58,880 nt of DNA from Calothrix sp. HK-06 (GCF_001904745.1 NZ_MRCD01000056.1:1-58880), one strand, 5' to 3'; shown: positions 1 through 10,337, counted from the first letter of the stretch. Numbers and translations: made by a program. Notes: generated by a model from the sequence alone, not told the origin.

Positions 1-11
1 TTAATTGAAAT

Positions 12-791
12 TTAAGAAATATTCGTTTCAACTTTCAATAAATTCCCAGCATTAGTAGTTACAACATAACCATCATTCCAAGCAGCTACTCCAGATGGTA
101 TACCAAAACCAAGGGCGCCAAGGTCAGCAATAACAGAAATATTATCGTTCTCAACCTGTATAAGCTTTCCAGTATTAGAAGTAATAATTAACTTGGCGCC
201 AACTTGAATTAAATTAAATGGTATTCCAAAACCTGCATCAGCCAAATTTAAAAAAGGTGTAACTATCCCATCCAAACTAACACGTAATAACTGACCACGT
301 TCACAACCAGCAATAAAACCATCTTGACTTGCTATTACCGTAAAAGGAACACCAAAACTACTTGTGTCAGCAAAAACAGAAACACGACCACGCTGTACAC
401 GAATTAAACAACCTTGAGAACTAGAAATATCAGTAGCAATTGCGACAACATCGAAATCATTACCCGCAGCAACTCCAAAAGGACCACCAAAACTGCCGCA
501 TACAGGTTCTAAGTTAGCAACAGTAAAGAAAAATCCACTTTTAGTAACTCGTAATAACCTATCACCAATTTCTTCTCCAGATACGGTAACTAGATAATTT
601 CCATTTTTCTCAACTATCCCAAACGGTATACCATAGCGAGACACATTCGCAAGCGTTGTTACATCTCCGTTCTGACTTACACGCAGCAAACGGTCATCTA
701 AAGTTGGCACAATTATCTTACCGTCCAAGACAGCGACCCCTTGTAAGTTAATAATTGGCAGTCCTTGAGCAATGATAGATACTTGTACCAT
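12..791 (-). CDS. Beta-propeller-like repeat protein (hypothetical)
   Basis: About 259 residues made of six or so 40-residue repeats, each carrying a motif like GIPFGV or GVPFTV followed by a strand such as RLLRVS. That is the pattern of SMP-30/NHL-type beta-propeller blades. No signal peptide or catalytic residues are evident, so the function is unknown. A TTG codon at 818 would add nine residues; I prefer the ATG at 791, although neither has a clear ribosome binding site. Another propeller gene, with a PEP-CTERM tail, lies at 12.2-14.5 kb. The fold assignment is inferred from repeat periodicity only. Confidence 0.65.
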   Translation of the reverse strand: MVQVSIIAQGLPIINLQGVAVLDGKIIVPTLDDRLLRVSQNGDVTTLANVSRYGIPFGIVEKNGNYLVTVSGEEIGDRLLRVTKSGFFFTVANLEPVCGSFGGPFGVAAGNDFDVVAIATDISSSQGCLIRVQRGRVSVFADTSSFGVPFTVIASQDGFIAGCERGQLLRVSLDGIVTPFLNLADAGFGIPFNLIQVGAKLIITSNTGKLIQVENDNISVIADLGALGFGIPSGVAAWNDGYVVTTNAGNLLKVETNIS

Positions 792-1332
792 TATGTTAGG
801 TTTTGATAATTTTACCAACTTTGGATTATAAGTTGATTGGCATTTTTTAAATATAAATCTTTATAACTTCTTATCGGGATAAAAGGATTATATCATTATC
901 CAAACACACGGTTATCACTACTTTTCATTCCAGAAAACCGTATTAAAAATAAAACGCTAAATACGAGATGGCACTGATGGCGCTCAATCGCTGCGTGAAT
1001 ATTGTACAATATATTTAAAAGTTTATGGGATTGTAAAAATGCGGAGCTTTTCTCTTAAATAAATTCAGCAAACCAACAGCGAAGTATTAAATCAAGCTGA
1101 TATTGAACCTGTTTTGCTGACTGATAAATCGCAAAATAGCTTAGCAAATACGACGCGCCAATTGCAATTTAGAACTATTTTTGATAAATAGGCGCCTGTA
1201 ATAATTTCGGTTGTATTATCAATAACCCAATTCAAGTTTCTATGTTGAACTATTTACACATCTGCATTTGCGCTTACGCCCCAAATTAAGAACGGGCAAG
1301 GATGCCCATTCCACACATTGATTAACATGTTG
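792..1332. other. Intergenic region, about 540 bp
   Basis: No convincing gene. A plus-strand open stretch around 1066-1191 reads like the end of a degraded protein but has no start and no recognisable family. The right end holds one copy of the palindromic GGGCAAGGATGCCC repeat. Confidence 0.4.
1291..1315 (+). repeat. Interspersed palindromic repeat A, copy 1
   Basis: Core GGGCAAGGATGCCC followed by ATTCCACA. Related copies lie at 7214, 9551, 27883 and 28264. The copy sits just downstream of the stop of argS and could form a hairpin there. Confidence 0.7.
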
Positions 1333-3090
1333 TTACATGCGTTCTAAAACTGGAATTCCTAGTAAGGATAAACCAAGTTTTAAGGTTCGCGCGGTTAAAT
1401 CACAAAGTGCTAACCGTGATGTCCGTACTGGTTCTTCTGATTTTAGAACGGGGCAGTTTTCGTAGAACTTGTTATATTTGTCGCTCAAATCATACAAATA
1501 TTCGCACAAGCGGTTAGGTAATAATTCTTGCTCAACGGTATTAATTACTTCACCGAGTTGTAGTATATGTTTGGCTAGGGTAAATTCAGTTTCTTCGCGT
1601 AACAGAATTTTTGCGTCTGCACCGAATTTACTAAAATCAATATTACCTTCACGTCCAATACTTTTGACCCGTGCGTAAGCATACAACATATACGGCGCCG
1701 TATTGCCTTTGAGCGAGAGCATTCTATCAAAGCTAAATTTATAGTCGGTTGTGCGGTTTTGGCTTAAGTCTGCATATTTAACGGCACTAATACCAACTAC
1801 TTTGGAAGTGTTAGCGATAAATTCTTCTGTTTCATTATTTCCTGCTTCTTTTAAGCGTGTTTCTAAGTCATTGCGCGACCGAATTACTGCTTCATCAAGT
1901 AAATCCCGCAACCGCACTGTATCACCTGAACGGGTTTTAAATTTCTTGCCGTCTTCTCCTAATACTAAGCCAAATGGCACATGTACGATTTCTACGTCAT
2001 TGGGTATCCACCCTGCCCGACGTGCTACTTGAAACACCCCGGCAAAGTGGTTTGCTTGTCCAGCGTCAGTGACATATACTAACCGTTTGGCGCCTTCGTT
2101 TTGTATCCGTTGTCGTAGTGCTGCTAAATCTGTTGTAGCGTAGTTATATCCACCGTCAGTTTTTTGAACAATTAACGGTAAAGGTTTACCTTCTTTATTG
2201 GTAAATCCTTCTAAGAATACTACTTTGGCACCGTCAGATTCTTCTAATAAACCAGCTTTTTCTAAATCTTCTACAACTGCCTTTAAATAAGGGTTATAAA
2301 AAGATTCGCCGCGTTCGGTCAAGTTAATATCAAGCAAGTCGTATATAACTTGAAATTCTTTGCGTGACTGTTCGCATAGTAGCTTCCAAGCATGGGTTGT
2401 ATCTTCGGCGCCTGCTTGTAATCGTACAACTTCAGAGCGCGCGGTTTCTTGGAATTTTTCGTCTGCGTCGAACCGTGCTTTGGCTTTTTTATAAAACTCT
2501 ACCAAGTCACCAATATCTAATGCGTTTGCAGTTGTTAACGCTTCGGGGTAAACTTCTCGTAGGTAGGTAATTAACATCCCAAACTGCGTTCCCCAGTCAC
2601 CAACATGGTTTAATCGCAGTACATCATGCCCAATAAATTCTAAAATCCGAGCAATACTGTCCCCAATAATTGTAGACCGCAAGTGTCCAACGTGCATTTC
2701 TTTGGCAATGTTGGGACTCGAAAAGTCTACTATTTCCCGCTTGGGATGTTGTGATATTGGTACACCTAACCGCGCATCTGCTTGTATTGCACTAAGTTGT
2801 GCTTCTAGATATTCGGTTTTTAACCGTAAGTTAATAAACCCTGGCCCTGCTATTTCTGGCGCCGAACAAATATCTGATACATCAAGTTTATCTACAATTG
2901 CCTGAGCTACAGCGCGCGGTTGCTGTTTTAACTTTTTGGCTAATGGTAAAGCTAAGTTTGCTTGATAATCACCAAATTTCGGATTATTTGTGGATACTAA
3001 CATTACGTCAGTTCCCGCTAAGTCGGCGCCGAACGCCGCTACCGTTGCCTGTTCTACTTTTAATTTTAGTTGTTCTTGTGTAACGTTCAT
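1333..3090 (-). CDS. argS: Arginyl-tRNA synthetase
   Basis: A 585-residue class I aminoacyl-tRNA synthetase that charges tRNA-Arg with arginine in the cytoplasm. Visible landmarks are the HIGH-type motif HVGHLRST near residue 133, the ArgRS version of the KMSKS loop ([13 protein letters not shown]) in the second half, and the N-terminal Add-1-like domain. The C-terminus [14 protein letters not shown] is the typical anticodon-binding end with a terminal Met. Length matches the family. It starts with ATG at 3090 and appears monocistronic. Confidence 0.97.
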   Translation of the reverse strand: MNVTQEQLKLKVEQATVAAFGADLAGTDVMLVSTNNPKFGDYQANLALPLAKKLKQQPRAVAQAIVDKLDVSDICSAPEIAGPGFINLRLKTEYLEAQLSAIQADARLGVPISQHPKREIVDFSSPNIAKEMHVGHLRSTIIGDSIARILEFIGHDVLRLNHVGDWGTQFGMLITYLREVYPEALTTANALDIGDLVEFYKKAKARFDADEKFQETARSEVVRLQAGAEDTTHAWKLLCEQSRKEFQVIYDLLDINLTERGESFYNPYLKAVVEDLEKAGLLEESDGAKVVFLEGFTNKEGKPLPLIVQKTDGGYNYATTDLAALRQRIQNEGAKRLVYVTDAGQANHFAGVFQVARRAGWIPNDVEIVHVPFGLVLGEDGKKFKTRSGDTVRLRDLLDEAVIRSRNDLETRLKEAGNNETEEFIANTSKVVGISAVKYADLSQNRTTDYKFSFDRMLSLKGNTAPYMLYAYARVKSIGREGNIDFSKFGADAKILLREETEFTLAKHILQLGEVINTVEQELLPNRLCEYLYDLSDKYNKFYENCPVLKSEEPVRTSRLALCDLTARTLKLGLSLLGIPVLERM

Positions 3091-3342
3091 GTGTAAGTAT
3101 GAAAATTTCTAATTCAGACGTATTGTACCTCTAGCACTTCGTTGTTATTGCTAGATTAGTAAAGATATATAGCTGGAATGCAACCAATTATCCATCAAGT
3201 TCATGAAAAATGCTTGCGGCGCCTATTTCTATTCTTTTACCGTCTTCGTCGCCACTTCATAAAATACATGCGTTACAACAAATAATTTTTATTATAGCAG
3301 AATATTTGGTAGAAATTATTAAAATAGTACATAACTAGTAAA

Positions 3343-4140
3343 ATGAAAACACGTTACAAGGCAGTGTCTATGGTGCCCCAGGTCAGTGAAGCCACAAAAT
3401 CTAGAGAACTGGTAATCACTTGGGAAGCGTTGCCCGATGATTTCCAGTTAGAAGATGAGCCAGTGGATAATATAAATCAGCCGCTTTTGGCTGGAGCTTT
3501 AAGTGAAATTTTAGATTTTCTGGGTTTTATCCAACCCTACATGTTGATTGCCTTCAATTTTGGTCTTTGTGCAACCTTTAACGGGCAATTCGTAATTAAA
3601 GCACCTGATTGGCTTTATGTACCTTCTGTTTCGCAAATTTTACCAGACCGTAAAAGTTATACACCTAACTTAGAAGGGGATGTTCCAGCGGTTGTAATGG
3701 AATTTTTATCTGATAAAGACGGTGGAGAATATTCTTTCAAAAGATCTCACCCACCGGGAAAATGGTTTTTTTACGAGCAAGTTTTGAAGGTTCCTATTTA
3801 CGTTATTTTTGACCCAGATGGCGGTTTATTGGAGTTTCACGAACTGGAAAATGGACGCTACGAGTTAAAACAACCTGACGAAAATGGTCGTAACTGGGTT
3901 GCCTCAATGGGTTTGTTTTTGGGAACATGGCAAGGAACAAAACAAGGTAGAACAGGGTATTGGCTACGATGGTGGGATGAAGCAGGTAATTTGTTACCTT
4001 GGGGTACAGAACTTGTGGAACAAGAACGTCAGCGTGCCGAACAAGAAAGTCAGCGTGCCGAACAGGAACGTTTGCAAAAAGAACGGTTAGCTGCCTATTT
4101 AAAATCTCAAGGTATTGACCCTGATAATTTACCAGCGTAA
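3343..4140 (+). CDS. Uma2 family (DUF820) endonuclease-like protein
   Basis: 265 residues. The central region resembles Uma2/DUF820, a PD-(D/E)XK-like fold hugely expanded in cyanobacteria: PDWLYVPSV, then VVMEFLSDKDGG, the KWFFYEQ segment and PIYVIFDPDGG. The putative nuclease residues are the D of APDW and the E of VMEFLS. The C-terminus is a Glu/Gln/Arg-rich helix with two copies of EQESQRAEQE-like units, typical of long cyanobacterial members. In-vivo function is unknown. The ATG at 3343 was chosen; a second Met at 3370 is possible. Confidence 0.85.
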   Translation: MKTRYKAVSMVPQVSEATKSRELVITWEALPDDFQLEDEPVDNINQPLLAGALSEILDFLGFIQPYMLIAFNFGLCATFNGQFVIKAPDWLYVPSVSQILPDRKSYTPNLEGDVPAVVMEFLSDKDGGEYSFKRSHPPGKWFFYEQVLKVPIYVIFDPDGGLLEFHELENGRYELKQPDENGRNWVASMGLFLGTWQGTKQGRTGYWLRWWDEAGNLLPWGTELVEQERQRAEQESQRAEQERLQKERLAAYLKSQGIDPDNLPA

Positions 4141-4760
4141 TTTCCGTTTATTACAGTTTGTATAAAAGTACCCTCAATGGGTAATGCTGATTAGAACTAG
4201 GCTTCGATAAGCTTTAATTGTGATACGGCAATAAATGGAAACATTCTGGTGGTTTAGATAATTATTGGTAAACTAGTAAGTATTAGTTTAGATTTGTAAC
4301 ATATCACACATTACAGATTTATACTTGCTAGCTACCAATTTTTTATTTGTTTGCGATTTTTGATACATTTGCTTATTGGTCTATATTATTAATTTTGGGG
4401 AATTGTAAGTAGGGCTATGCCTCACACACTATTGGCGCTAACCAGCCAAAATTAATAACATGAACCATTAGTATGTTCAAGTAAAAATTTGGATGGTTTA
4501 GGCGCAAACACGTTTGTGTTGCTATACTTACGCTGCTCTACACATTATGTGCAGTACGTCTCTTGCAAATGGCGCCATGTAAAGTATCTGTTCACTAAAT
4601 CATATGTACTATACAATATGAACCGTGGTTCACATTTTGATGTCGGCTTTGGATATTCGGTGGTTATGGGACGTGTCAACTATAATTGCTTGTAGGTCGG
4701 GGCAGGTTTAGATGAATTGTGGTTTTGTGAGGATGGTTGGTTAACCTGCCCCTACGGTAT
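4141..4760. other. Intergenic region, about 620 bp
   Basis: No supportable gene. It contains a GAACCGTGGTTCAC partial palindrome (about 4620-4633; its reverse complement recurs near 20039) and, at the right end, the inverted repeat described next. Confidence 0.5.
4692..4755. repeat. Inverted repeat / possible terminator of the NTF2-like gene
   Basis: Arms GGGGCAGGTTTA (4699-4710) and TTAACCTGCCCC (4741-4752) face each other across about 30 bp. The hairpin lies immediately downstream of the minus-strand gene ending at 4761. It resembles common cyanobacterial interspersed repeats and may double as a transcription stop. Confidence 0.55.
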
Positions 4761-5147
4761 TTATCCGCGTAATTGGGCTATCATTTCGGCTGGACTCCAA
4801 TACGCGCGCGTTGTTTGTATTTTGCCGCTGTCGTTTATCTCGAAGATGGTTATTCCTTCAAAGGTGACGGTTTTACCTGTTTTACTGGCACCTTGTGTTT
4901 TCCATTTTACTGCTGCTGAGTTACCTGCTATAAATATTGATTCGGTGCTTGTTGCTAGGTTATCAAATACTGTTTTTAGTCTACCTATAAATTCTCCGAA
5001 TCCTTCATGCACTTTTGCTGGTGGTTCTCCTACTGGGTCATGACTAATTGCATCAAGAGCAAAGTTTTCAAGTACTCCTTCTGTATTCATTGCTGCTAGG
5101 TTGGTATAATATGAAGCTACGATGCTTTTAATTTGTTCTGGAGACAT
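4761..5147 (-). CDS. NTF2-like / SnoaL-like fold protein
   Basis: 128 residues with the layout of the nuclear transport factor 2 / ketosteroid isomerase-like superfamily: an N-terminal helix (VASYYTNLAAMN), then FALDAISHDPVG, a GFGEFIGRL helix and a final strand run ending TTRAYWSPAEM. Members are small cone-shaped enzymes or binding proteins. The substrate cannot be told from sequence. It starts with ATG at 5147; a pair of AGAAACCGGGTTTCT repeats separates it from nadC. Confidence 0.7.
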   Translation of the reverse strand: MSPEQIKSIVASYYTNLAAMNTEGVLENFALDAISHDPVGEPPAKVHEGFGEFIGRLKTVFDNLATSTESIFIAGNSAAVKWKTQGASKTGKTVTFEGITIFEINDSGKIQTTRAYWSPAEMIAQLRG

Positions 5148-5160
5148 TTTATATTTCCTT

Positions 5161-5226
5161 AGAAACCGGGTTTCTTATAAAAATATTGTTGTAACAATAA
5201 AGATTTTACACAGAAACCCGGTTTCC
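5161..5226. repeat. Pair of AGAAACC(C/G)GGTTTCT palindromes
   Basis: A 15-bp palindrome at 5161-5175 and a near-identical one at 5212-5226. Both can fold alone or with each other. The same sequence forms the arms of the hairpin at 15800-15835, so this is an interspersed repeat. Confidence 0.75.
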
Positions 5227-5260
5227 ATGATTCCATCACCATTTACCTGTTGCAGTACGT

Positions 5261-6124
5261 CTACATTTTCATACTTAGGTCTAACCATTTTGATTGTGTA
5301 ACTGGTGCGCTGGTAGATATATAATCTATTCCTGTTTCTGCTACGGTACGTATTGTTTCTAATGTAATATTACCGGAAGCTTCGATTTTGACGCGACTAT
5401 CTTGTTGACGTATCATTTGTACTGCTTTTTTCATCATTTCGATGGGCATGTTATCGAGCATGATAATGTCGGCGCCATGTAGCAATGCTTCTTTTACTTG
5501 GTCTAATGATTCGGTTTCTATTTCGATGTTGAGGGGATAGGGAATTTGAGAACGCACTTTTTTAATGGCGGCGCCTATACCACCCGCTGCGGCGATATGA
5601 TTATCTTTGAGCATTACGGCATCATCTAAACCCATACGGTGATTAATGGCGCCACCTATTTGTGTAGCGTATTTCTCTAATATGCGTAATCCGGGGGTTG
5701 TTTTGCGTGTATCTACTAACCTAACAGGTAAATCGATAATTTTTTCTACATATTGTCTGGTTAATGTCGCGATACCACTTAAGCGCATGACTAAATTTAA
5801 CGCGACTCGTTCTCCTGTCAGTAGAGCATCCATTGAACCATGCATTCGCGCGACTATTAAACCTCGCTCACAATATTGACCTTCAACCGCAAAGGGTACA
5901 AAACTAACTCTCTCATTCAACAAATGAAACACCCTTGCTGCTATTGGTAAACCAGCAATTACTCCTGTGGCTTTAACTATCCACTCAGCTTGTCCTTCGA
6001 CTGTATCCGCTAAAAATAAACTTTGGGTAGTGCGGTCACCTCTACCAATATCTTCTAGTAGCCAGGTAGATAGCATTTTATCAAGGACGATAAAAGGAGG
6101 TAACGCAGCATTTGAATTCATCAT
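5261..6124 (-). CDS. nadC: Nicotinate-nucleotide pyrophosphorylase (carboxylating)
   Basis: Quinolinate phosphoribosyltransferase, which converts quinolinate and PRPP to nicotinate mononucleotide in de novo NAD synthesis. Family motifs visible are LLEDIGRGDRTT, TGERVALNLVMRLSGIAT, VDTRKTTPGLR, GGAINHRMGLDDAVMLKDNH, IEIETESLDQ and IMLDNMP, ending with the EASGNI block. The open frame reaches a GTG at 6208, but family length (about 285) and the paired Met-Met favour the ATG at 6124, giving 287 residues. Not visibly in an operon. Confidence 0.95.
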   Translation of the reverse strand: MMNSNAALPPFIVLDKMLSTWLLEDIGRGDRTTQSLFLADTVEGQAEWIVKATGVIAGLPIAARVFHLLNERVSFVPFAVEGQYCERGLIVARMHGSMDALLTGERVALNLVMRLSGIATLTRQYVEKIIDLPVRLVDTRKTTPGLRILEKYATQIGGAINHRMGLDDAVMLKDNHIAAAGGIGAAIKKVRSQIPYPLNIEIETESLDQVKEALLHGADIIMLDNMPIEMMKKAVQMIRQQDSRVKIEASGNITLETIRTVAETGIDYISTSAPVTQSKWLDLSMKM

Positions 6125-6457
6125 TGTCAGAGTGTGAGGGTAGGGGAACTGAAATATAGCCGAAAAACACTCAGTCATTTGCAGCTTTTCGCACAAATGA
6201 CTAGGCACTTTAAATCACAGCCATCAAATAAAGCACTAAGGAACATTCTACTCGCGTAACGATGAAATATACTTTTTTTTCAGAATGATTATTCGGGATA
6301 GATGTATACAGAGAAATTGAGTAGATACAAGTACTAACTTTTACCATTAGTAACTTTATCTACTCAACGCATGTGTAAACTAGAAGGAAAAATCTAAAAC
6401 TTTTGATGCATTTTAAAATTAAGCTTTATGTAGTAAATATATGATTGGTTACGATAA

Positions 6458-6949
6458 TTAACCGATATTTACTTTTTTACGTTGACGTGCAGAGATTATA
6501 CCAGCAACAGCCAGGGCGCCTAAGCTAATGACAGTGCCAGGTTCAGGAACACTTACACGCATTGATACACCATCACCAGTTTTAGGAAATAATTTGCTAT
6601 CATGATTACCAAGTTGAATTACAAACGAGCTAACATCGTGGATAGTGATTGTCTGTCTGTTGCTATCGGCACCAGCAACAGCATTAATTGTAGTAGCCTT
6701 ATCGTTAACTTGCAAAATGCTTGTACCTTTGTCTTCGACATCAAATAAATCCAAGGTTACGGAACCAACATTTTTACCAAAATCAAACTTGAATCTACCA
6801 ACTTCTAATTGACCGTTTTCAAAAGTGGTTTTTAAACCAAGCATTGCTACAGAACGCATCCACAGTTGATTTAGATTTGGGTTTGTGCCTACATCTTGTT
6901 TATTAAATGTAATACCGAAACTTTGACAACAATATAGAAATATATAAGG
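6458..6949 (-). pseudogene. 5'-truncated PEP-CTERM surface protein (LEVG-like)
   Basis: From the ATG at 6859 the frame gives 133 residues ending VPEPGTVISLGALAVAGI plus a basic tail, a classic PEP-CTERM sorting signal recognised by exosortase. The phrase QLEVGRFKFDFG and the DVEDKGTS motif resemble the LEVG-type PEP-CTERM family. These exported proteins need a signal peptide, yet none is present. The frame continues upstream to a stop at 6950-6952, with protein-like sequence (FGITFNKQDVGTNPNLNQLW) but no start. I infer a gene that has lost its 5' end. Confidence 0.7.
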
Positions 6950-6952
6950 TTA

Positions 6953-7297
6953 CAATAGTAAATAAGCTAGTAAATATTTTTACTGGAAAAATAAAAATTT
7001 TTATACTGTGTATTTAAAGTTTTTTAGAAGCAAGTTGCTCTGCTGATGAAGAGTAATTAATATTACTTGGTTGTTTTCAACATATTATTCTTGAAAAGGC
7101 TTGTAAATGTGACACTTTTCAAAGTGGTTGAGTCGCGCACGGGTATTTACTGCTATGTGTAGTATACGCAAATGGTATTATTGTTTACTACAGAGACACA
7201 GAGAGGGGTATTTAACAGGCAGGGATGCCTGTTCCACAAGAAGTGCATTAGTTGAAGGCGCCTAGAAATACCTATAGATAGTGGTTCAGTAAGGCTT
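6953..7297. other. Intergenic region, about 345 bp
   Basis: AT-rich, no gene seen. It contains repeat A copy 2 (7214-7239) and presumably the promoter of the exporter gene that follows. Confidence 0.4.
7214..7239 (+). repeat. Interspersed palindromic repeat A, copy 2
   Basis: AACAGGCAGGGATGCCTGTT core followed by CCACAA, a perfect palindrome around GGATGCC-type arms. It lies 58 bp upstream of the C39 ABC exporter; another copy lies just after that gene. Confidence 0.7.
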
Positions 7298-9496
7298 ATG
7301 TTGAAAATTCCGCAGTTAAAGTCAAAATACCAGCCTATTCGCCGTACTCCTACGTTGTTACAGATGGAAGCGGTAGAATGTGGCGCCGCTTCTTTAGGGA
7401 TGATACTAGGATATTATGGGCGAATTGTACCGCTTGCTGAGTTGCGCCAAGCTTGTGGCATATCTCGTGATGGTAGTAAGGCTTCTAATATTATTAATGC
7501 GGCGACTCAGTATAATTTACAGGCGAAGGGTTTCAAAATCGATTTAGAAGGATTACGACAGGTTGCTTGTCCTTATATAGTGTTTTGGAATTTTAATCAC
7601 TTTTTAGTTGTCGAAGGTTTTAGTAAAAAGCAAGTTTTTCTCAATGACCCCGCAACTGGGCGCCGTGCTGTTTCAATAGAAGAGTTTAGCGCGGCTTTTA
7701 CTGGGGTTGTGTTGGTATTTGAAAAAAGCCAGGAGTTTAAGAAGGGGGGTCATAAGCCAAGTTTATTTTTGGCGTTGTACTCACGGGTGCGGGGTAGCTT
7801 TGTACCACTGGTATATTGTGTGCTAGCTGGGTTTTTTCTTGTATTACCTGGTTTGGCAATGCCGACGTTTTCGCAGGTGTTTGTAGACCAAGTATTAATT
7901 CATAAACGTGAAGAATGGATACGTCCTTTAATATTCGGGATGCTGTTTACTGCTTTAATTAGTGGTTTATTGACAAGATTACAGTTACAGCTATTACGGC
8001 GCCTAAAGATTAAACTCGCGATGAGTATGTCGAGTAAGTTTATTTGGCATTTACTGCATTTACCTGTAAGTTTTTATGACCAGCGGTTTGCAGGAGAAAT
8101 TAGCAGTCGTATCCAACTTAACGACCGTCTTGCAAGTTTACTTTCAGGGAAGCTAGCAACAACGGTGATTTCTACTGTCATGGTTATCTTTTACGGCGTT
8201 GTGATGTGGCAATATGACTGCGTGTTAGCACTGATAGGTGTTGCATTTGTTGTTGTAAATCTTGTTGCTTTACACTGGGTGGCAACATTAAGGGTGGATA
8301 CTAATGTACGGTTGATGCAGGAACAGGGCAAAGTGAGTGGGGTAGCAATAGCAGGGTTACAAAGTATGGAAACCCTAAAAGCTTCAGGTTTAGAATCTGA
8401 CTTTTTCAACCGTTGGGCTGGATACTATGCTAAATCTATCAACGTCCAGCAAGATATGGATAGTCTCAACCAAGGCTTAGGAGCTTTACCCGCGTTTTTA
8501 ACTGGTCTTGCTTCAATGTTATTGTTATGTGTGGGTGGTTTGCGGGTTATGGAAGGCGCCCTTAGTATTGGGCAACTTGTAGCATTTCAAGCATTGATGC
8601 AACAGTTTATGCAACCTGTTAACCAGTTGGTTAGTTTGGAAGGAGATTTACAAGAACTTGAAGGTAATTTAAATCGACTCGATGATGTTTTAGGAAATGC
8701 GACAGAGGACAAGAAGGAAAGGGGTAACGGAGAAAGAAAGTCACTTATTCTCGATAATCCTAAACTAGAGGGATATCTTGAACTCCGTAATATTACCTTT
8801 GGTTATAGCAAAACGGCACCTGCTTTGATTGAAAATTTTAGTCTTTCACTCAAACCTGGGCAACGTGTAGCTTTGGTGGGTGGTAGCGGTTCCGGAAAAT
8901 CTACCATTGCCAAACTTGTTGCTGGGTTATATCAACCCTGGTCAGGTGAAATTTATCTAGATGGCAAGCTAAAAAACAAGATACAGCCTCAAGTGTTGGC
9001 AAATTCGATTGCTACGATTGAGCAAGAGATTATGTTATTCGGTGGTAGTGTACGCGATAACTTAACTTTGTGGGATAGTACCATTCCCGATAGTAATTTA
9101 GTACAAGCTTGTCGCGACGCTGCGGTACACGATATTGTTCAGTCTTTACCGGGTGGGTATAATGCAGATTTACTAGAAGGTGCCACGAACCTAAGTGGAG
9201 GACAGCGACAAAGGTTAGAGATAGCTCGCGCATTAGTTAATAATCCATCTATATTATTAATGGATGAAGCCACAAGTGCGTTGGATACGGAAACAGAAAA
9301 GATTATTGACCAAAATTTACGTCTACGAGGTTGTACCTGTTTAATTGTCGCTCACCGCTTAAGTACAATTCGTGACTGTGATGAGATTATAGTGTTGCAT
9401 CGCGGTAAAGTTGTGCAGCGAGGAACCCATGATGATTTGAGTAAAGTCGAAGGGTATTATTTAGAACTGGTTAAAAGTGAAGGTGGAACATTATAA
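7298..9496 (+). CDS. C39 peptidase-containing bacteriocin-type ABC exporter (NHLM type)
   Basis: A 732-residue fused peptidase/permease/ATPase that cleaves double-glycine leader peptides and exports the mature peptide. The N-terminal C39 domain shows the catalytic Cys at about residue 28 (QMEAVECGAAS), His in NFNHFLVVEGF and Asp in LNDPATGRR. A six-helix membrane domain follows (about 165-440). The ATPase has Walker A GGSGSGKST (about 527), signature LSGGQRQRLEIARAL (about 632) and Walker B ILLMDEATSALD. It fits the NHLM/NHLP bacteriocin exporters. No precursor peptide or HlyD partner adjoins it; a compatible second ABC protein lies 15 kb away at 24836. Confidence 0.92.
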   Translation: MLKIPQLKSKYQPIRRTPTLLQMEAVECGAASLGMILGYYGRIVPLAELRQACGISRDGSKASNIINAATQYNLQAKGFKIDLEGLRQVACPYIVFWNFNHFLVVEGFSKKQVFLNDPATGRRAVSIEEFSAAFTGVVLVFEKSQEFKKGGHKPSLFLALYSRVRGSFVPLVYCVLAGFFLVLPGLAMPTFSQVFVDQVLIHKREEWIRPLIFGMLFTALISGLLTRLQLQLLRRLKIKLAMSMSSKFIWHLLHLPVSFYDQRFAGEISSRIQLNDRLASLLSGKLATTVISTVMVIFYGVVMWQYDCVLALIGVAFVVVNLVALHWVATLRVDTNVRLMQEQGKVSGVAIAGLQSMETLKASGLESDFFNRWAGYYAKSINVQQDMDSLNQGLGALPAFLTGLASMLLLCVGGLRVMEGALSIGQLVAFQALMQQFMQPVNQLVSLEGDLQELEGNLNRLDDVLGNATEDKKERGNGERKSLILDNPKLEGYLELRNITFGYSKTAPALIENFSLSLKPGQRVALVGGSGSGKSTIAKLVAGLYQPWSGEIYLDGKLKNKIQPQVLANSIATIEQEIMLFGGSVRDNLTLWDSTIPDSNLVQACRDAAVHDIVQSLPGGYNADLLEGATNLSGGQRQRLEIARALVNNPSILLMDEATSALDTETEKIIDQNLRLRGCTCLIVAHRLSTIRDCDEIIVLHRGKVVQRGTHDDLSKVEGYYLELVKSEGGTL

Positions 9497-9833
9497 TAGC
9501 ACTAATATCTTTACACAATAAGAGACTTCCAAAAATTTAATTATCCTGTATTGTGGAATGGGCATCCTTGCCCGTTTAAATATCAGGGCGGCGCTAGAAC
9601 ACCTACCAAATCGGTCTGTTTGTAATAAACGAATTGCTCCCTCAAAGCTTCTACGAAGGGCGCCGCGCCAATCACCGTCTTCTAAGTGTTCGATTAGTGA
9701 CATCGTTGTTAGGCACTCTATAACTACAGATGTTTTGCCTATGTACAATGGCACTTTAATGGTGTCATGAATGAAAATCGAAAATGCCGAATATTAACAC
9801 GTGTTGCTAATTATAGTTTGTATAGTTAATTTA
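9497..9833. other. Intergenic region, about 340 bp
   Basis: Holds repeat A copy 3 and a minus-strand open frame (about 9580-9754, GTG start) with a protein-like stretch (LIEHLEDGDWRGAL). That frame runs out into the repeat. It may be a decayed small gene; I do not recognise it. Confidence 0.35.
9551..9576 (-). repeat. Interspersed palindromic repeat A, copy 3
   Basis: TTGTGGAATGGGCATCCTTG then CCCGTT, the reverse orientation of copies 1 and 2. It lies 55 bp after the exporter stop codon. Confidence 0.7.
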
Positions 9834-9995
9834 TCATTTAACTTTTTCAAATTGGTCTTTACTGGCGCCGCATACAGGACACACCCAATCGTCTGGTATT
9901 TCTTCAAACGGTGTACCTGGATTGATATTACTATCTGGGTCGCCTGCTTCTGGGTCATATTCGTACCCGCAAACTATACATATGTATTTGTCCAT
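9834..9995 (-). CDS. Rubredoxin
   Basis: A 53-residue iron-sulfur electron carrier. Two CxxC(G) knuckles ligate the single Fe: [12 protein letters not shown] near the N-terminus and [13 protein letters not shown] near the C-terminus. Between them lie the conserved GDP and FEEIPDDW segments. There is no C-terminal membrane anchor, so this is the soluble form rather than the photosystem-assembly RubA type. It starts with ATG at 9993-9995 with a weak GGGA upstream. The redox partner cannot be told from the neighbours. Confidence 0.95.
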   Translation of the reverse strand: MDKYICIVCGYEYDPEAGDPDSNINPGTPFEEIPDDWVCPVCGASKDQFEKVK

Positions 9996-10337
9996 TTTTA
10001 TATCCCGGTAAAATTTATTTAAAATTAATTATAAACAAAATCGTCCGCTAGTATTTAGATTCTACGAAGAATAATTGAAGGTTTAGAAAAGTAAAAGTTT
10101 AAAATCATTGTTTCAGGAATGTTATAACAGCAGCACCGAAAACACCCCCAAAAACTGCTTGTGATGAAACAAAGCTAATTTCTTCAAGCTTAAATAAAGC
10201 ATAATTGTCAGTCAGTGACTTGCACGGCGCCGAACTATAACTAATCGAGGTTTACTACTTGTATAGGAGTCGTTATTCTACAGTTCGCTTGATTGGGCAG
10301 GCGCCTGTTGTCCTTACAGCATTCTGTGAAGGTATTT
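9996..10337. other. Intergenic region, about 340 bp
   Basis: No firm gene. A minus-strand frame around 10105-10230 ends in a hydrophobic, Gly-rich run (AVFGGVFGAAVITFLKQ) that looks like the tail of a decayed membrane protein, but it has no start codon. Confidence 0.3.

Noticed and set aside
1066-1191. Plus-strand coding-like stretch (SEVLNQADIEPVLLTDKSQN)
   Set aside because: No start codon, a stop just upstream and no recognisable family. At most a gene remnant.
4489-4695. 68-codon plus-strand frame in the 4.1-4.8 kb gap
   Set aside because: Composition is not protein-like, there is no ribosome site, and it overlaps a repeat region.
9491-9754. Minus-strand 87-codon frame after the C39 exporter, considered as a bacteriocin precursor or small gene
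   Set aside because: It has no double-glycine leader or Cys-rich core, and its 3' half is repeat A, so it was not called a gene.
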